Assembly: GCA_013813135.1 (NCBI GenBank)
Contig: JACCSF010000013.1
Span: 1-10,591, forward strand
Direction: 5' to 3'
From: Thermoleophilaceae bacterium
Lineage (GTDB): Bacteria > Actinomycetota > Thermoleophilia > Solirubrobacterales > Thermoleophilaceae
Length of the DNA: 10,591 nucleotides
Part shown: in pieces, positions 1 through 6,142 of the stretch
How the letters are laid out: each line of letters starts with the position of its first letter
How positions within the stretch are numbered: position 1 is the first letter of the stretch
Made by a program: the position numbers and the translations under genes
Notes under the pieces: generated by a model
The model's input: only the letters and a program-made list of their open reading frames with translations
Databases searched by the model: none
Told to the model about the DNA's origin: nothing

Positions 1-48
1 CCTCCGCGCGCCGCCGGGCCACGCTCGCGCCCGAAGGACCCTCGCCAC

Positions 49-405
49 GTGAGGGCGGTGCCGACCACGGCGCAGGCCAAGGTCGAGCGCGCGCTGGACC
101 TGTTCAACGGCTCGTCGCACCAGCGCACGATCGCCGGCCTGGCGCGGACGCTCGGCACCCCTCTCGTGAGCGCCCAGCCGGACACGGCACAGGGCAGCCA
201 GGTGTCCGTCGTGGTCGCGTGGGAGCTTTCCTGGTACCGCTACCGGGTCGACCTCGGCGACGAGGGGGATCCGGTGATGATGCTCGACAAGGGTGAGGAG
301 ATCGAGCAGCTCGATGAAGGTCTGCGCGACTGGAACGCCAGGCTCGACGCCGACGGGCGCGTGCTGGCGGGCCACTCCGTGAACGATGGAGGTTCCGAGG
401 CGTGA
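49..405 (+). CDS. Hypothetical protein, 118 aa, first gene of RNase HI operon
   Basis: I do not recognise the family. The protein is soluble-looking, with no signal peptide or membrane segment. It has a short helical N-terminal part (about residues 8-35), then a strand-rich centre containing the aromatic cluster WELSWYRYRVDL (residues 58-69), and an acidic helical end with GEEIEQLDEGLRDWNARLDA. The GTG at 49 is preceded by AAGGA (34-38) at a 10-nt spacing, which supports this start. A second in-frame GTG lies at 58. The frame is open back to the window edge with no other start codon, so a longer protein beginning outside the window cannot be excluded. Its TGA overlaps the GTG of the next gene (GTGA, 402-405), so it is very likely co-translated with the small protein and RNase HI that follow. 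High G/C at third codon positions supports real coding. Confidence 0.65.
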   Translation: MRAVPTTAQAKVERALDLFNGSSHQRTIAGLARTLGTPLVSAQPDTAQGSQVSVVVAWELSWYRYRVDLGDEGDPVMMLDKGEEIEQLDEGLRDWNARLDADGRVLAGHSVNDGGSEA

Positions 406-608
406 TCTATTGCGTGGTGCCGAGACCGCTCGAAGGCGAGCTCTTCGACCGGCTCACCGACTACTACAAGGACGAGCCCAACGTCGAGGTCATCGTCGAC
501 AGGCGCGGCCAGGGCGGCCTGCCGGGCGATCACCCGTCGTTCAAGGAGAAGCGGCGCCGGCGCGCCAAGGGCAGCTTCCCGACGATCGAGTCGCCGCCCG
601 ACGCGTGA
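402..608 (+). CDS. Small conserved-looking hypothetical protein, 68 aa
   Basis: This small protein of unknown function begins MIYCVVPRPLEGELFDRL and continues with YYKDEPNVEVIVDRRGQGG. It then ends in a very basic stretch (KEKRRRRAKG) and a short polar tail. The Y-K-D-x-P-N-V-x-V-I-V-D-R-R core resembles short actinobacterial proteins of unknown function that I recall only by pattern. A role in nucleic-acid binding is possible from the basic tail but is not shown. The GTG start at 402 has GGAGG at 388-392 (9-nt spacing) and shares 4 bp with the preceding stop. Its own TGA shares 4 bp with the RNase HI GTG (605-608). This two-way coupling is strong evidence that it is a real gene in the operon. 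Confidence 0.75.
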   Translation: MIYCVVPRPLEGELFDRLTDYYKDEPNVEVIVDRRGQGGLPGDHPSFKEKRRRRAKGSFPTIESPPDA

Positions 609-1012
609 AGGTGGTGGTCAACGTCGACGGCGGGGCGCGCGGCAACCCCGGCCCCGCGGCCGCCGCTGCCGTCGCGACCTCCCCGGACGGCGAGGTGCTG
701 GGAGAGCGCAACGCCTACATCGGCGAGGCCACCAACAACGTGGCGGAGTACCGCGCCCTCCTGCTCGGCCTCGAGCTGGCGCGCGACCTGGGCGCCGCCG
801 AGGTTGAGGTGATCAACGACTCCGAGCTGGTCGCCCGCCAGATCGGCGGCGAGTACAAGGTCAAGCACGCCGGGCTGAAGCCGCTCTTCCTGGAGGCGAT
901 GCGCACCCTGCGCGAGTTCGACTCATGGGCGGTGCGCTCGGTGCGCCGCGAGCACAACGAACGGGCCGACGAGCTGGTCAACGAGGCGCTGGACGAGGCG
1001 CTCAGCGCCTGA
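605..1012 (+). CDS. rnhA: Ribonuclease HI family protein (stand-alone domain, 135 aa)
   Basis: RNase HI cleaves the RNA strand of RNA/DNA hybrids (R-loops, primer remnants) in the cytoplasm by two-metal catalysis. The protein is a bare RNase H fold. It opens with VNVDGGARGNPGP (catalytic D8), followed by NNVAEYRALLLGLELA (catalytic E48), INDSELVARQI (D72) and the C-terminal REHNERADELVNEAL (D122). All four carboxylates of the family are therefore present. At 135 aa it lacks the extended basic handle of E. coli RNase HI and fits the short actinobacterial/archaeal-type group. The GTG at 605 is chosen because it overlaps the previous TGA by 4 bp and places the first strand at residues 2-8. The frame is open further upstream, but that would overlap two other genes. 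No clear Shine-Dalgarno is visible, consistent with translational coupling. The paralog assignment behind the symbol is tentative. Confidence 0.93.
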   Translation: MKVVVNVDGGARGNPGPAAAAAVATSPDGEVLGERNAYIGEATNNVAEYRALLLGLELARDLGAAEVEVINDSELVARQIGGEYKVKHAGLKPLFLEAMRTLREFDSWAVRSVRREHNERADELVNEALDEALSA

Positions 1013-1025
1013 GAGGCTGGGGGGC

Positions 1026-2495
1026 GTGAGGCTCGCGGTCTTCCTGGCGTGTACGGCCGCCTTGACTCTGGCCGGCTCGGTGCGGGCCGCGCCCACGATC
1101 GAGGAGTTCGGGCCACTCCCGACTGCCGCCGCCGCTCCCCAGGACATCGTCCAGGGCCCTGACGGCAACATGTGGTTCACCGAGCGCGGCGCCAACAAGA
1201 TCGGGCGCATCTCGGGGACGAACCCGACGACGGTCCAGGAGTTCGACGTCGCAACCGGCGGCCTGGCCCCCGACATCATCGTCGTGGGGCCCGACGGGAA
1301 CCTCTGGTACACCGAGCTCAGCAGCAACAGCGTAGGTCGCATGCCGCCGGGAAACCCCGTCGGCGTTCAGCGATTCACTGGCCTGGGTCTCATCTCTCCG
1401 CGTGGCATCGCCGTCGGTCCCGATGGCAACCTCTGGGTTGCTGACGCCGACGGGGCAGGCCCCAAGGTCGTCGTCATCTCGCCGGCTGGCATGGCGGTCG
1501 GCACGCCGATCGCGCTTCCGGCCGGCTTCAATCCGCGCGGCATCACCCTCGGGCCCGACGGCAACATGTGGGTGGCCAACTTCAGCACCCCAGGGTCGGT
1601 TGCTCGCATCAAGCCCGGCCCGCCACCGACGCTCGACCCGCTGCTTGGTTTCCCCGTGCCGGCCGGCTCGCCTATCGACGTGATCGCCGGGGCGGACGGA
1701 AACGTCTGGTACGCGGGCCAGGGCACCAGCGTCGGCAAGGTTGCGCCGGACGGGACCGCGACCGCCTACACGAGCCAGGGCGTCGATCCCTTCGGTGTCA
1801 CGCTCGGCCCGGATGGTGCCGTCTGGTACGCCGAGTTCCAGGCGGACGCGGTCGGCCACGTGGACGCCACCGGCGCCACCGGCCACGTAACGGGTATGAC
1901 GGCGGGGGCGGGCCCGCGCTACGTCGCGAGCGGTCCCAACAACACGGTCTGGTTCACCGAGGAGACCGGCAACCGCGTCGGGCGCGTAACGGGCATCGAG
2001 CTTCCCGGCGGTGGCGGAGGCGGTGGCGGAGGGGGAGGCGGAGGGGGTGCCGATGCCGTCGATCCGGCGATCAGCAAGCTGCGCCTCTCGGCCAAGCGCT
2101 TCCGCATCGGCAGCAAGCTGCCTTCGGCCTCGGTCGTGGGCACCGGTACGACGATCCGCTACACGCTGTCCGAGGCCGCCGGCGTGTCGCTCTCCTTCGA
2201 GCGCGTGCTGCCGGGCCGCAAGGTCGGCAAGCGCTGCGTCACGCCCAAGCGGAGCAACCGGCGCCGCAAGCGCTGCACGCGCTACGTCGCCGTCAAGCCT
2301 GCGCTGGCGTTCCCCAACCAGGCCGCCGGCCAGCGCAGGATTCGCTTCGAGGGGCGGCTGTCGCGGCGCAAGACCCTCAAGCCCGGCCTTTACAGGCTCA
2401 CGCTGCGCGCCCGTGACGCCGCCGGGAACAGCTCGAAGGGCCTGACGGCGCGCATCGAGGTGCTGCAGCGAAAGCGCGCCTTCGCGACTCTCTGA
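1026..2495 (+). CDS. Secreted Vgb/NHL-type seven-bladed propeller protein with Gly-linker and C-terminal basic domain
   Basis: Residues 1-22 form a signal peptide (MRLAVFLACTAALTLAGSVRA, small-residue cleavage site), so the protein is exported. Seven repeats follow of the type P-x-x-I-x-x-GPDGN-x-W-(F/Y)-x-E...x-GR, with tryptophans at 50, 94, 137, 182, 228, 267 and 309. That count fits one complete seven-bladed propeller of the virginiamycin B lyase (Vgb)-like/NHL class. Residues 328-341 are 14 consecutive glycines. Residues 342-489 form a separate domain with a basic Cys-containing loop (C404, C417; possible disulfide) and the ending LKPGLYRLTLRARDAAGN, a domain style I associate with Thermoleophilia secreted proteins. 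Vgb lyases need catalytic His and Glu residues. The only propeller histidines here are H278 and H287, so an enzymatic lyase role is doubtful and a binding or surface role is more likely. The GTG at 1026 lies 13 nt after the RNase HI stop and immediately precedes the signal peptide. The upstream G-run (1019-1024) is a weak ribosome binding site. Confidence 0.88.
   Translation: MRLAVFLACTAALTLAGSVRAAPTIEEFGPLPTAAAAPQDIVQGPDGNMWFTERGANKIGRISGTNPTTVQEFDVATGGLAPDIIVVGPDGNLWYTELSSNSVGRMPPGNPVGVQRFTGLGLISPRGIAVGPDGNLWVADADGAGPKVVVISPAGMAVGTPIALPAGFNPRGITLGPDGNMWVANFSTPGSVARIKPGPPPTLDPLLGFPVPAGSPIDVIAGADGNVWYAGQGTSVGKVAPDGTATAYTSQGVDPFGVTLGPDGAVWYAEFQADAVGHVDATGATGHVTGMTAGAGPRYVASGPNNTVWFTEETGNRVGRVTGIELPGGGGGGGGGGGGGGADAVDPAISKLRLSAKRFRIGSKLPSASVVGTGTTIRYTLSEAAGVSLSFERVLPGRKVGKRCVTPKRSNRRRKRCTRYVAVKPALAFPNQAAGQRRIRFEGRLSRRKTLKPGLYRLTLRARDAAGNSSKGLTARIEVLQRKRAFATL
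2007..2048 (+). repeat. GGN codon tract encoding 14 glycines
   Basis: Fourteen consecutive glycine codons (GGC/GGT/GGA/GGG mixed) form a near-pure purine/G tract. They join the propeller to the C-terminal domain. Mixed codon use suggests selection for the linker rather than simple slippage of one unit, although length variation between strains is plausible. Confidence 0.95.
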
Positions 2496-2561
2496 TCGCG
2501 CCCGCATTTCGAGCGGCCGCTCCGGGTACACGCCCCGGGACATCGAACGAGAGGGAGCCAG

Positions 2562-2834
2562 ATGAGCATCAGCATCTTCAACGAGGTCCCCAGCCCGGTC
2601 GGCCCTGACCAGCCGATGCCGGGACCGCCCGGTGCGCCGGAGACCCCGGACCCGACGCCGGAGCCCGCGCCCGAGCCGGTTCCGGGTGGGCCGGGCGTCC
2701 CCGAGCCCTCGCCGCCGGTACAGCCGTACCCGGGTTCGCCCGACGTGCCCGGGGTCGATCCCAAGGGACCGGAGACGCCGGATTCGCCGGACCAGCCCGA
2801 GCCGGCGATCCCGGCGCAGACCTCCTCGATGTAG
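2562..2834 (+). CDS. Small proline-rich protein, 90 aa, unknown function
   Basis: After a short non-repetitive start (MSISIFNEVPSPVG) almost the whole protein is Pro/Glu/Gly/Asp-rich, with PEPAPEPVPGG, PEPSPPVQPYPG and SPDQPEPAIPAQ segments. It has no signal peptide or membrane helix and ends AQTSSM. The composition predicts an acidic, disordered polypeptide with polyproline-II character. No enzymatic domain is visible. The ATG has a good ribosome binding site (GAGGGAG at 2551-2557). The gene stands alone between the propeller gene (66-bp gap) and the convergent transaldolase gene, whose stop codon lies 6 bp beyond its own. A longer open frame exists on the opposite strand. The start, the ribosome binding site and the absence of a comparable signal on the other strand favour this reading. 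Its role is unknown. Confidence 0.7.
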   Translation: MSISIFNEVPSPVGPDQPMPGPPGAPETPDPTPEPAPEPVPGGPGVPEPSPPVQPYPGSPDVPGVDPKGPETPDSPDQPEPAIPAQTSSM

Positions 2835-2840
2835 GCAGAC

Positions 2841-3950
2841 CTAGCGCGCGGCGGCGGACAGCTCGCTCGCCTTGCGCTCCAGCGTCTCCAGCAGCGAGTC
2901 GTAGGACTTGCTGAACGCATCCACGCCCTCGTCCACGAGCTGGCGCTGGACGATGTCGTCAAAGTTCACGCCGATCTCGCGCAACTCACCCACGAGCTCG
3001 CGCGCGGCGTCGACGTCGCGGTCCACGGTGCGCTCCGGCGTGGCGTGGTCGCGCGCGGCCTCGATCGTCGCTTCCGGCATCGTGTTGACCGTGTCCGGGC
3101 CGATCAGCTCGTCGACGTAGAGCGTGTCCGGGTAGTCCGGGTTCTTGGTCGAGGTGGAGGCCCACAGCGGGCGCTGCACGTTCCCCCCGGCCTTGTGCAG
3201 CGGCTCCCAGGCGTCGCCGGAGAAGATCTCCTGGAAGTCCGCGTACGCGATCTTGGCGTTCGCGACAGCGGCCCGTCCGCGCAGGTCCTCGCGCCCCAGC
3301 CGCTCCAGCTCGGCGTCGACCTTGGTGTCCACGCGCGACACGAAGAAGCTCGCCACCGACGCGGCCCGGTCGATCGGCTCGCCGGCGTCGACGCGCCTCT
3401 GCAGCCCGCGCACGTAGGCATCGGCGATCTCGCGGTAGCGCTCGACGGCGAACAGCAGCGTCATGTTCACGTTCACGCCGCGTACGGTGAGCTCCTCGAA
3501 GGCCTCGACGCCCGCCTCGGTCCCCGGCAGCTTGATCAGCACGTTCTCCCGGTCGATCAGCGTGTATAGGCGCTGCGCCGTGTCGATCGACGCCTCGGCG
3601 TCGAAGGCCAGGGACGCCGGCAGCTCGAACGACACGTAGCCGTCCTGCCCGCCGGTCTCGTCGAAGATGGGGCGCAGCAGGTCGGCGCCGTCGCGGACGT
3701 CGCTCAGCGCCAGGTGCTCGAAGATCTCCTGGGAGTCGCTGGTCTCCGCCGCGACCTCGCGGAATGCGGCGTCATAGCGATCCGATTGACCCATGCCCTT
3801 CTCGAAGATCGTCGGATTCGAGGTCACCCCGCTGATGCCATCCTGCTCGATCAGCTCGCCCAGCGTGCCGCCGTCGAGCAGCTGCCTGTTGAGGTTGTCG
3901 ATCCAGACGGCCTGTCCCAGCGCCTCGATCTCTCGCAGTTTGTTGCTCAT
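2841..3950 (-). CDS. tal: Transaldolase (369 aa)
   Basis: Transaldolase moves a dihydroxyacetone unit from sedoheptulose-7-phosphate to glyceraldehyde-3-phosphate in the non-oxidative pentose phosphate pathway (cytosol). Visible family hallmarks are WIDNLNR with catalytic D18, GVTSNPTIF (residues 41-49), the Schiff-base lysine K140 in NVLIKLPGT, and the VSRVDTKVD strand near residues 204-212. NVQRPLWASTSTKNP (residues 257-271) and the late GPDTVNTMPEATIEA are also family features. The length fits the longer actinobacterial/cyanobacterial transaldolase subgroup rather than the shorter E. coli TalB. The ATG at 3950 is chosen over an upstream in-frame TTG (3974) because AAGGAGAT lies 7 nt before it. 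The gene has no transketolase or zwf neighbour here, unusual for an actinobacterial tal, but see the remnant just upstream. It is convergent with the proline-rich gene. Confidence 0.96.
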   Translation of the reverse strand: MSNKLREIEALGQAVWIDNLNRQLLDGGTLGELIEQDGISGVTSNPTIFEKGMGQSDRYDAAFREVAAETSDSQEIFEHLALSDVRDGADLLRPIFDETGGQDGYVSFELPASLAFDAEASIDTAQRLYTLIDRENVLIKLPGTEAGVEAFEELTVRGVNVNMTLLFAVERYREIADAYVRGLQRRVDAGEPIDRAASVASFFVSRVDTKVDAELERLGREDLRGRAAVANAKIAYADFQEIFSGDAWEPLHKAGGNVQRPLWASTSTKNPDYPDTLYVDELIGPDTVNTMPEATIEAARDHATPERTVDRDVDAARELVGELREIGVNFDDIVQRQLVDEGVDAFSKSYDSLLETLERKASELSAAAR

Positions 3951-3956
3951 GTGCGT

Positions 3957-3964
3957 ATCTCCTT
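3957..3964 (-). promoter_or_regulatory. Ribosome binding site of tal
   Basis: Read on the minus strand this is AAGGAGAT, an almost perfect Shine-Dalgarno sequence, placed just upstream of the ATG at 3950. It decides the transaldolase start against the upstream TTG at 3974. Confidence 0.85.
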
Positions 3965-3970
3965 GCTGTT

Positions 3971-4093
3971 TCAAGCGGTCGCCCTCACACCCACACGCTC
4001 ACGTGCGGCCGTGGCGATCGCGTCGGCGTCGATGCCCGCCTCGGGATCAGCTCCTGTGGCGACCCGGAGCCCGGCATCAGGCCCACCGCCAGC
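3971..4093 (-). pseudogene. Possible 3' remnant of a gene once upstream of tal
   Basis: On the minus strand an open stretch of 40 codons runs from just after a TAA (4094-4096) to a TGA at 3971-3973, 20 nt before the tal ATG. It has no start codon, yet its codons are strongly G/C-ended. The peptide ends GADPEAGIDADAIATAARER followed by VGVRATA, which reads like the amphipathic C-terminal helix of a cytosolic enzyme. The GIDADAI-x-x-AARE pattern resembles transketolase C-termini, and transketolase followed by transaldolase is the usual actinobacterial order. That identification is an inference from about 25 residues. It may instead be chance coding-like sequence in a high-GC genome. Confidence 0.3.
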
Positions 4094-4212
4094 TTACGCA
4101 CGCGGCGCGTCTTGCCGGCCTCCCCGGGGGCACCGTCGTTGCGATCCATTTCCCTTTGATACCCGTGTTGCTCCGGCCGAATCGGCCCTGCGGCTATGAC
4201 AATCTGCGGCGC

Positions 4213-5658
4213 ATGACCCCGCCCAGCACGCGCCGACAGTTTCTCCACACCGCCGGGGTCTCGGCCGGCGTGCTCTCCGGGCTGGACGATCTCGCGCTCG
4301 GCCAGGGCGCCGACCGGCCCAACGTGGTTGTCATCGTGGTGGACACGCTGCGAGCGGACCACGCCTTCGGGAAGCGCGCTCGGACGCCGAACATCGACGC
4401 GCTCGCGCGGGAGGGCCTCAGCTTCGCTCGCTTCTATCCGGAGGCGATGCCGACCGTGCCCGCGCGGCGGTCGATCCTCACCGGTCGCCGCGTCTTCCCG
4501 TTTCGCGGCTGGCATCCCTACCGCGGCCTGCTGGCCGAGCCGGGTTGGGCCCCGATCGCGGACGTGCGCACCACCTTCACCAGCGCGCTGCGACGGGCGG
4601 GCTATTGGACCGCGTACGTCACCGACAACACGTCGCTCGGCTTCTCCCCGCCGTGGGGGCCCTTCCGCCGCAGCTTCGACCGCTTCGTCAGGCGCGGCGG
4701 CCAGATCGGCGGCCGTTCCGACGGCGTGTCCGAGAGCGAGCTGCGGCAGTGGCTGCCCTCCGAGCTGGAGGACCCGGACACCAGGGACCGCATCCGCCGC
4801 TACCTCGCCAACGGCCGCTACGCGCACGATGAGACCCGCTCGTTCGCCGCGCGCGTGTTCCGCGACGCCTCTCGCGTGCTCGACACCGCAATGACCCAGC
4901 GCCCTTTCGCCCTCGTGGTCGACACCTTCGAGCCGCACGAGCCGTGGACTCCGCCGCGCCGCTACGTCGACATGTACGGCGATCCGGACTACCACGGCCC
5001 GGAGCCCGCGCGGCCCTACTACGCCCCGGTGAGCCGGTACCTGTCCGGGCACAGGGGGGAGGTCCTGCTCGAGCGCATGCGCGCGCTATACGCCGCCGAG
5101 GTGACGATGACCGACCGCTGGCTGGGCGTGTTCCTGGACCGCTTCCACGAGCTGGCGCTGGAGCGGGACACCGTCATGGTTCTGGTCTCGGACCATGGCT
5201 TCTACCTCGGCGACTACGGCTTCACCGGCAAGATCGCAACGGTGCTGCACCCGCCGCTGATCCGCGTACCGCTGATCGTGATCGACCCGCGCCGGCGCCA
5301 CGCCGGACGCATCAGCAACTATCGGGCGTCGACGCACGACGTGGGGCCCACGATCCTCTCGATGGCCGGCGTGAATGTGCCGCGCGGCATGGACGGGGTG
5401 GACTTGTCGCGACTCTTCGGGGGCCGGCGCCCGCCCGAGCGGTCCTACTCGTTCGGCGGCTACGGCAACAGCTACTACGTGAGGACCGATCACTGGGCGA
5501 TGTACGGCCCCAACAGTGGCAACGGCTTTCAGCTGTTCGACCACGATCGCGACCCGGGCGAGGGCCGTGACGTGTCCGGCTCGCACCCGCGCAAAGCCGG
5601 CGAGCTCTACGGGGTGGTCAGGGACCGCGCCGGGCGGCTGCCGACGTTTCCCTATTAG
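4213..5658 (+). CDS. Tat-exported sulfatase-like hydrolase (alkaline phosphatase superfamily) with Thr at the nucleophile position, 481 aa
   Basis: The N-terminus carries a twin-arginine motif (STRRQFL, R7-R8) and a short hydrophobic stretch, so export in folded form is likely. The catalytic domain starts at PNVVVIVVDTLRADH (metal ligand D44) and continues with SILTGRR, EPHEPW (H242), and VSDHGFYLGDYGFTGK (D327, H328, K340), all typical of the sulfatase branch. In the C/S-x-P-x-R motif that is converted to formylglycine, the sequence is T81-V-P-A-R, so the modifiable residue is absent. Thr is the nucleophile in related phospho-transferring members such as LtaS and EptA/MCR, so phosphodiester or phosphate-group transfer is a candidate activity. 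The usual His after GD is Tyr (GDYG). The frame is open upstream to 3793, but the ATG at 4213 directly precedes the Tat signal. No Shine-Dalgarno is seen, so a leaderless mRNA is possible. The stop TTAG is shared with the convergent gene. Confidence 0.88.
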   Translation: MTPPSTRRQFLHTAGVSAGVLSGLDDLALGQGADRPNVVVIVVDTLRADHAFGKRARTPNIDALAREGLSFARFYPEAMPTVPARRSILTGRRVFPFRGWHPYRGLLAEPGWAPIADVRTTFTSALRRAGYWTAYVTDNTSLGFSPPWGPFRRSFDRFVRRGGQIGGRSDGVSESELRQWLPSELEDPDTRDRIRRYLANGRYAHDETRSFAARVFRDASRVLDTAMTQRPFALVVDTFEPHEPWTPPRRYVDMYGDPDYHGPEPARPYYAPVSRYLSGHRGEVLLERMRALYAAEVTMTDRWLGVFLDRFHELALERDTVMVLVSDHGFYLGDYGFTGKIATVLHPPLIRVPLIVIDPRRRHAGRISNYRASTHDVGPTILSMAGVNVPRGMDGVDLSRLFGGRRPPERSYSFGGYGNSYYVRTDHWAMYGPNSGNGFQLFDHDRDPGEGRDVSGSHPRKAGELYGVVRDRAGRLPTFPY

Positions 5659-5996
5659 CGGCGGGCGAGCAGCGCGCGGCGCATCGTCTCGTAGCGGCGC
5701 CCGGCGATCGACTTGGCGGCTCCACGCAGCCCCCATGCGGCCCGCTGGCGTGCCCAGGGGAGCGGCCGCCCGGCGGCGGCCGACGCCGCCTCAGCGGTCG
5801 TGGCGTCGCGGCGGATCGCGTAGCGGCCGATCAGGCGGCAGCCGTCGATCGAGCGCGGGCGCTGGCTCGGCAGCGAAGTGAACAGCGTGGTGAACCCAGC
5901 GGCCGCGGCCGCCCTACCGACGCTCTTCGAGTAGAGGCCGCCGGGCACGCTCGCCACGGTCACGGGTCCGCCCAGCTCCTGCGCGAGCACGGGTCC
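5655..5996 (-). pseudogene. Polysaccharide deacetylase, C-terminal remnant
   Basis: About 113 codons, from GPVLAQELGGPVTVASVPGG to a basic end (RYETMRRALLARR), resemble the last third of a polysaccharide deacetylase (NodB-type, carbohydrate esterase 4). They carry the VPGG-x-YS-x-x-V-x-x-AAAAAG-x-x-x-LFTS signature and the later IDGCRLIGRYAIRR. The N-terminal part with the metal-binding Asp and His residues is missing. The reading frame stays open upstream to an ATG at 6101 (148 codons in all), but residues 1-35 of that frame are an arginine-rich shadow of the glycosyltransferase start. The segment may therefore be translated as a chimeric, inactive peptide or not at all. The TAA at 5655-5657 overlaps the TAG of the convergent sulfatase-like gene. 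Confidence 0.7.
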
Positions 5997-6091
5997 ACGT
6001 TGGAGCCCTCGTTGCGAACGGGCGCGACGACGGAGATGGTGCGAATTGACGTCACCGCGCCGCGCGAGCCGTTCGCGGAGTTCTGGAGCAT
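5960..6091 (-). pseudogene. Family 2 glycosyltransferase, 5' remnant (43-codon ORF)
   Basis: The minus-strand ORF from ATG 6091 (or the in-frame GTG at 6055, giving MTSIRTISVV) encodes TISVVAPVRNEGSNV, the first beta-strand and loop of a GT-A-fold family 2 glycosyltransferase. In intact enzymes this element begins the nucleotide-sugar site. After NV (codon ending at 5996) the similarity stops. The frame runs through unrelated residues into a TGA at 5960-5962, while the deacetylase remnant continues in another frame. This marks a deletion junction near 5990-6000. It lies just downstream of the GNAT gene, so the two were probably one operon. Confidence 0.6.
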
Positions 6092-6142
6092 GAACCACCA
6101 TTAAGGCAGAAGCCCCGGCGGCGCCACCGGTGCGCTGGCTAT

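Noticed and set aside
386..604. ATG at 386 as the start of RNase HI (208 codons)
   Set aside because: The extra 73 residues are arginine-rich shadow sequence overlapping two coupled genes. The GTG at 605 fits the fold and the 4-bp overlap.
2511..2539. Palindrome GAGCGGCCGCTC and a following CCGGG...CCCGG pair, considered as a terminator after the propeller gene
   Set aside because: The stems are short with almost no loop in the first and a large loop in the second, and there is no T-run. This is expected by chance in such GC-rich DNA.
1002..2543. 513-codon open frame on the minus strand opposite the propeller gene
   Set aside because: It is an antisense shadow of a G/C-biased gene. The plus frame has a signal peptide and seven clear propeller repeats, whereas the minus peptide is low-complexity with no domain.
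2390..2962. 190-codon minus-strand frame across the proline-rich gene and the tal 3' end
   Set aside because: It would overlap the real tal coding sequence on the same strand in another frame, has Ser/Gly/Arg composition typical of shadows, and has no ribosome binding site.
4168..4203. TTGCTC ... TATGAC considered as a promoter of the sulfatase-like gene
   Set aside because: The spacing is 21 nt and the -10 is weak. A leaderless start remains possible but no convincing -35 is visible.
3793..4212. Upstream extension of the sulfatase-like frame (140 more codons)
   Set aside because: It runs antisense through the tal 5' end and the intergenic region. The Tat signal immediately after ATG 4213 marks the true start.
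3985..5052. 355-codon minus-strand frame opposite the sulfatase-like gene, including a possible 54-aa start at about 4149
   Set aside because: The part under the sulfatase-like gene is a shadow. The short part from 4149 has no ribosome binding site and no family resemblance.
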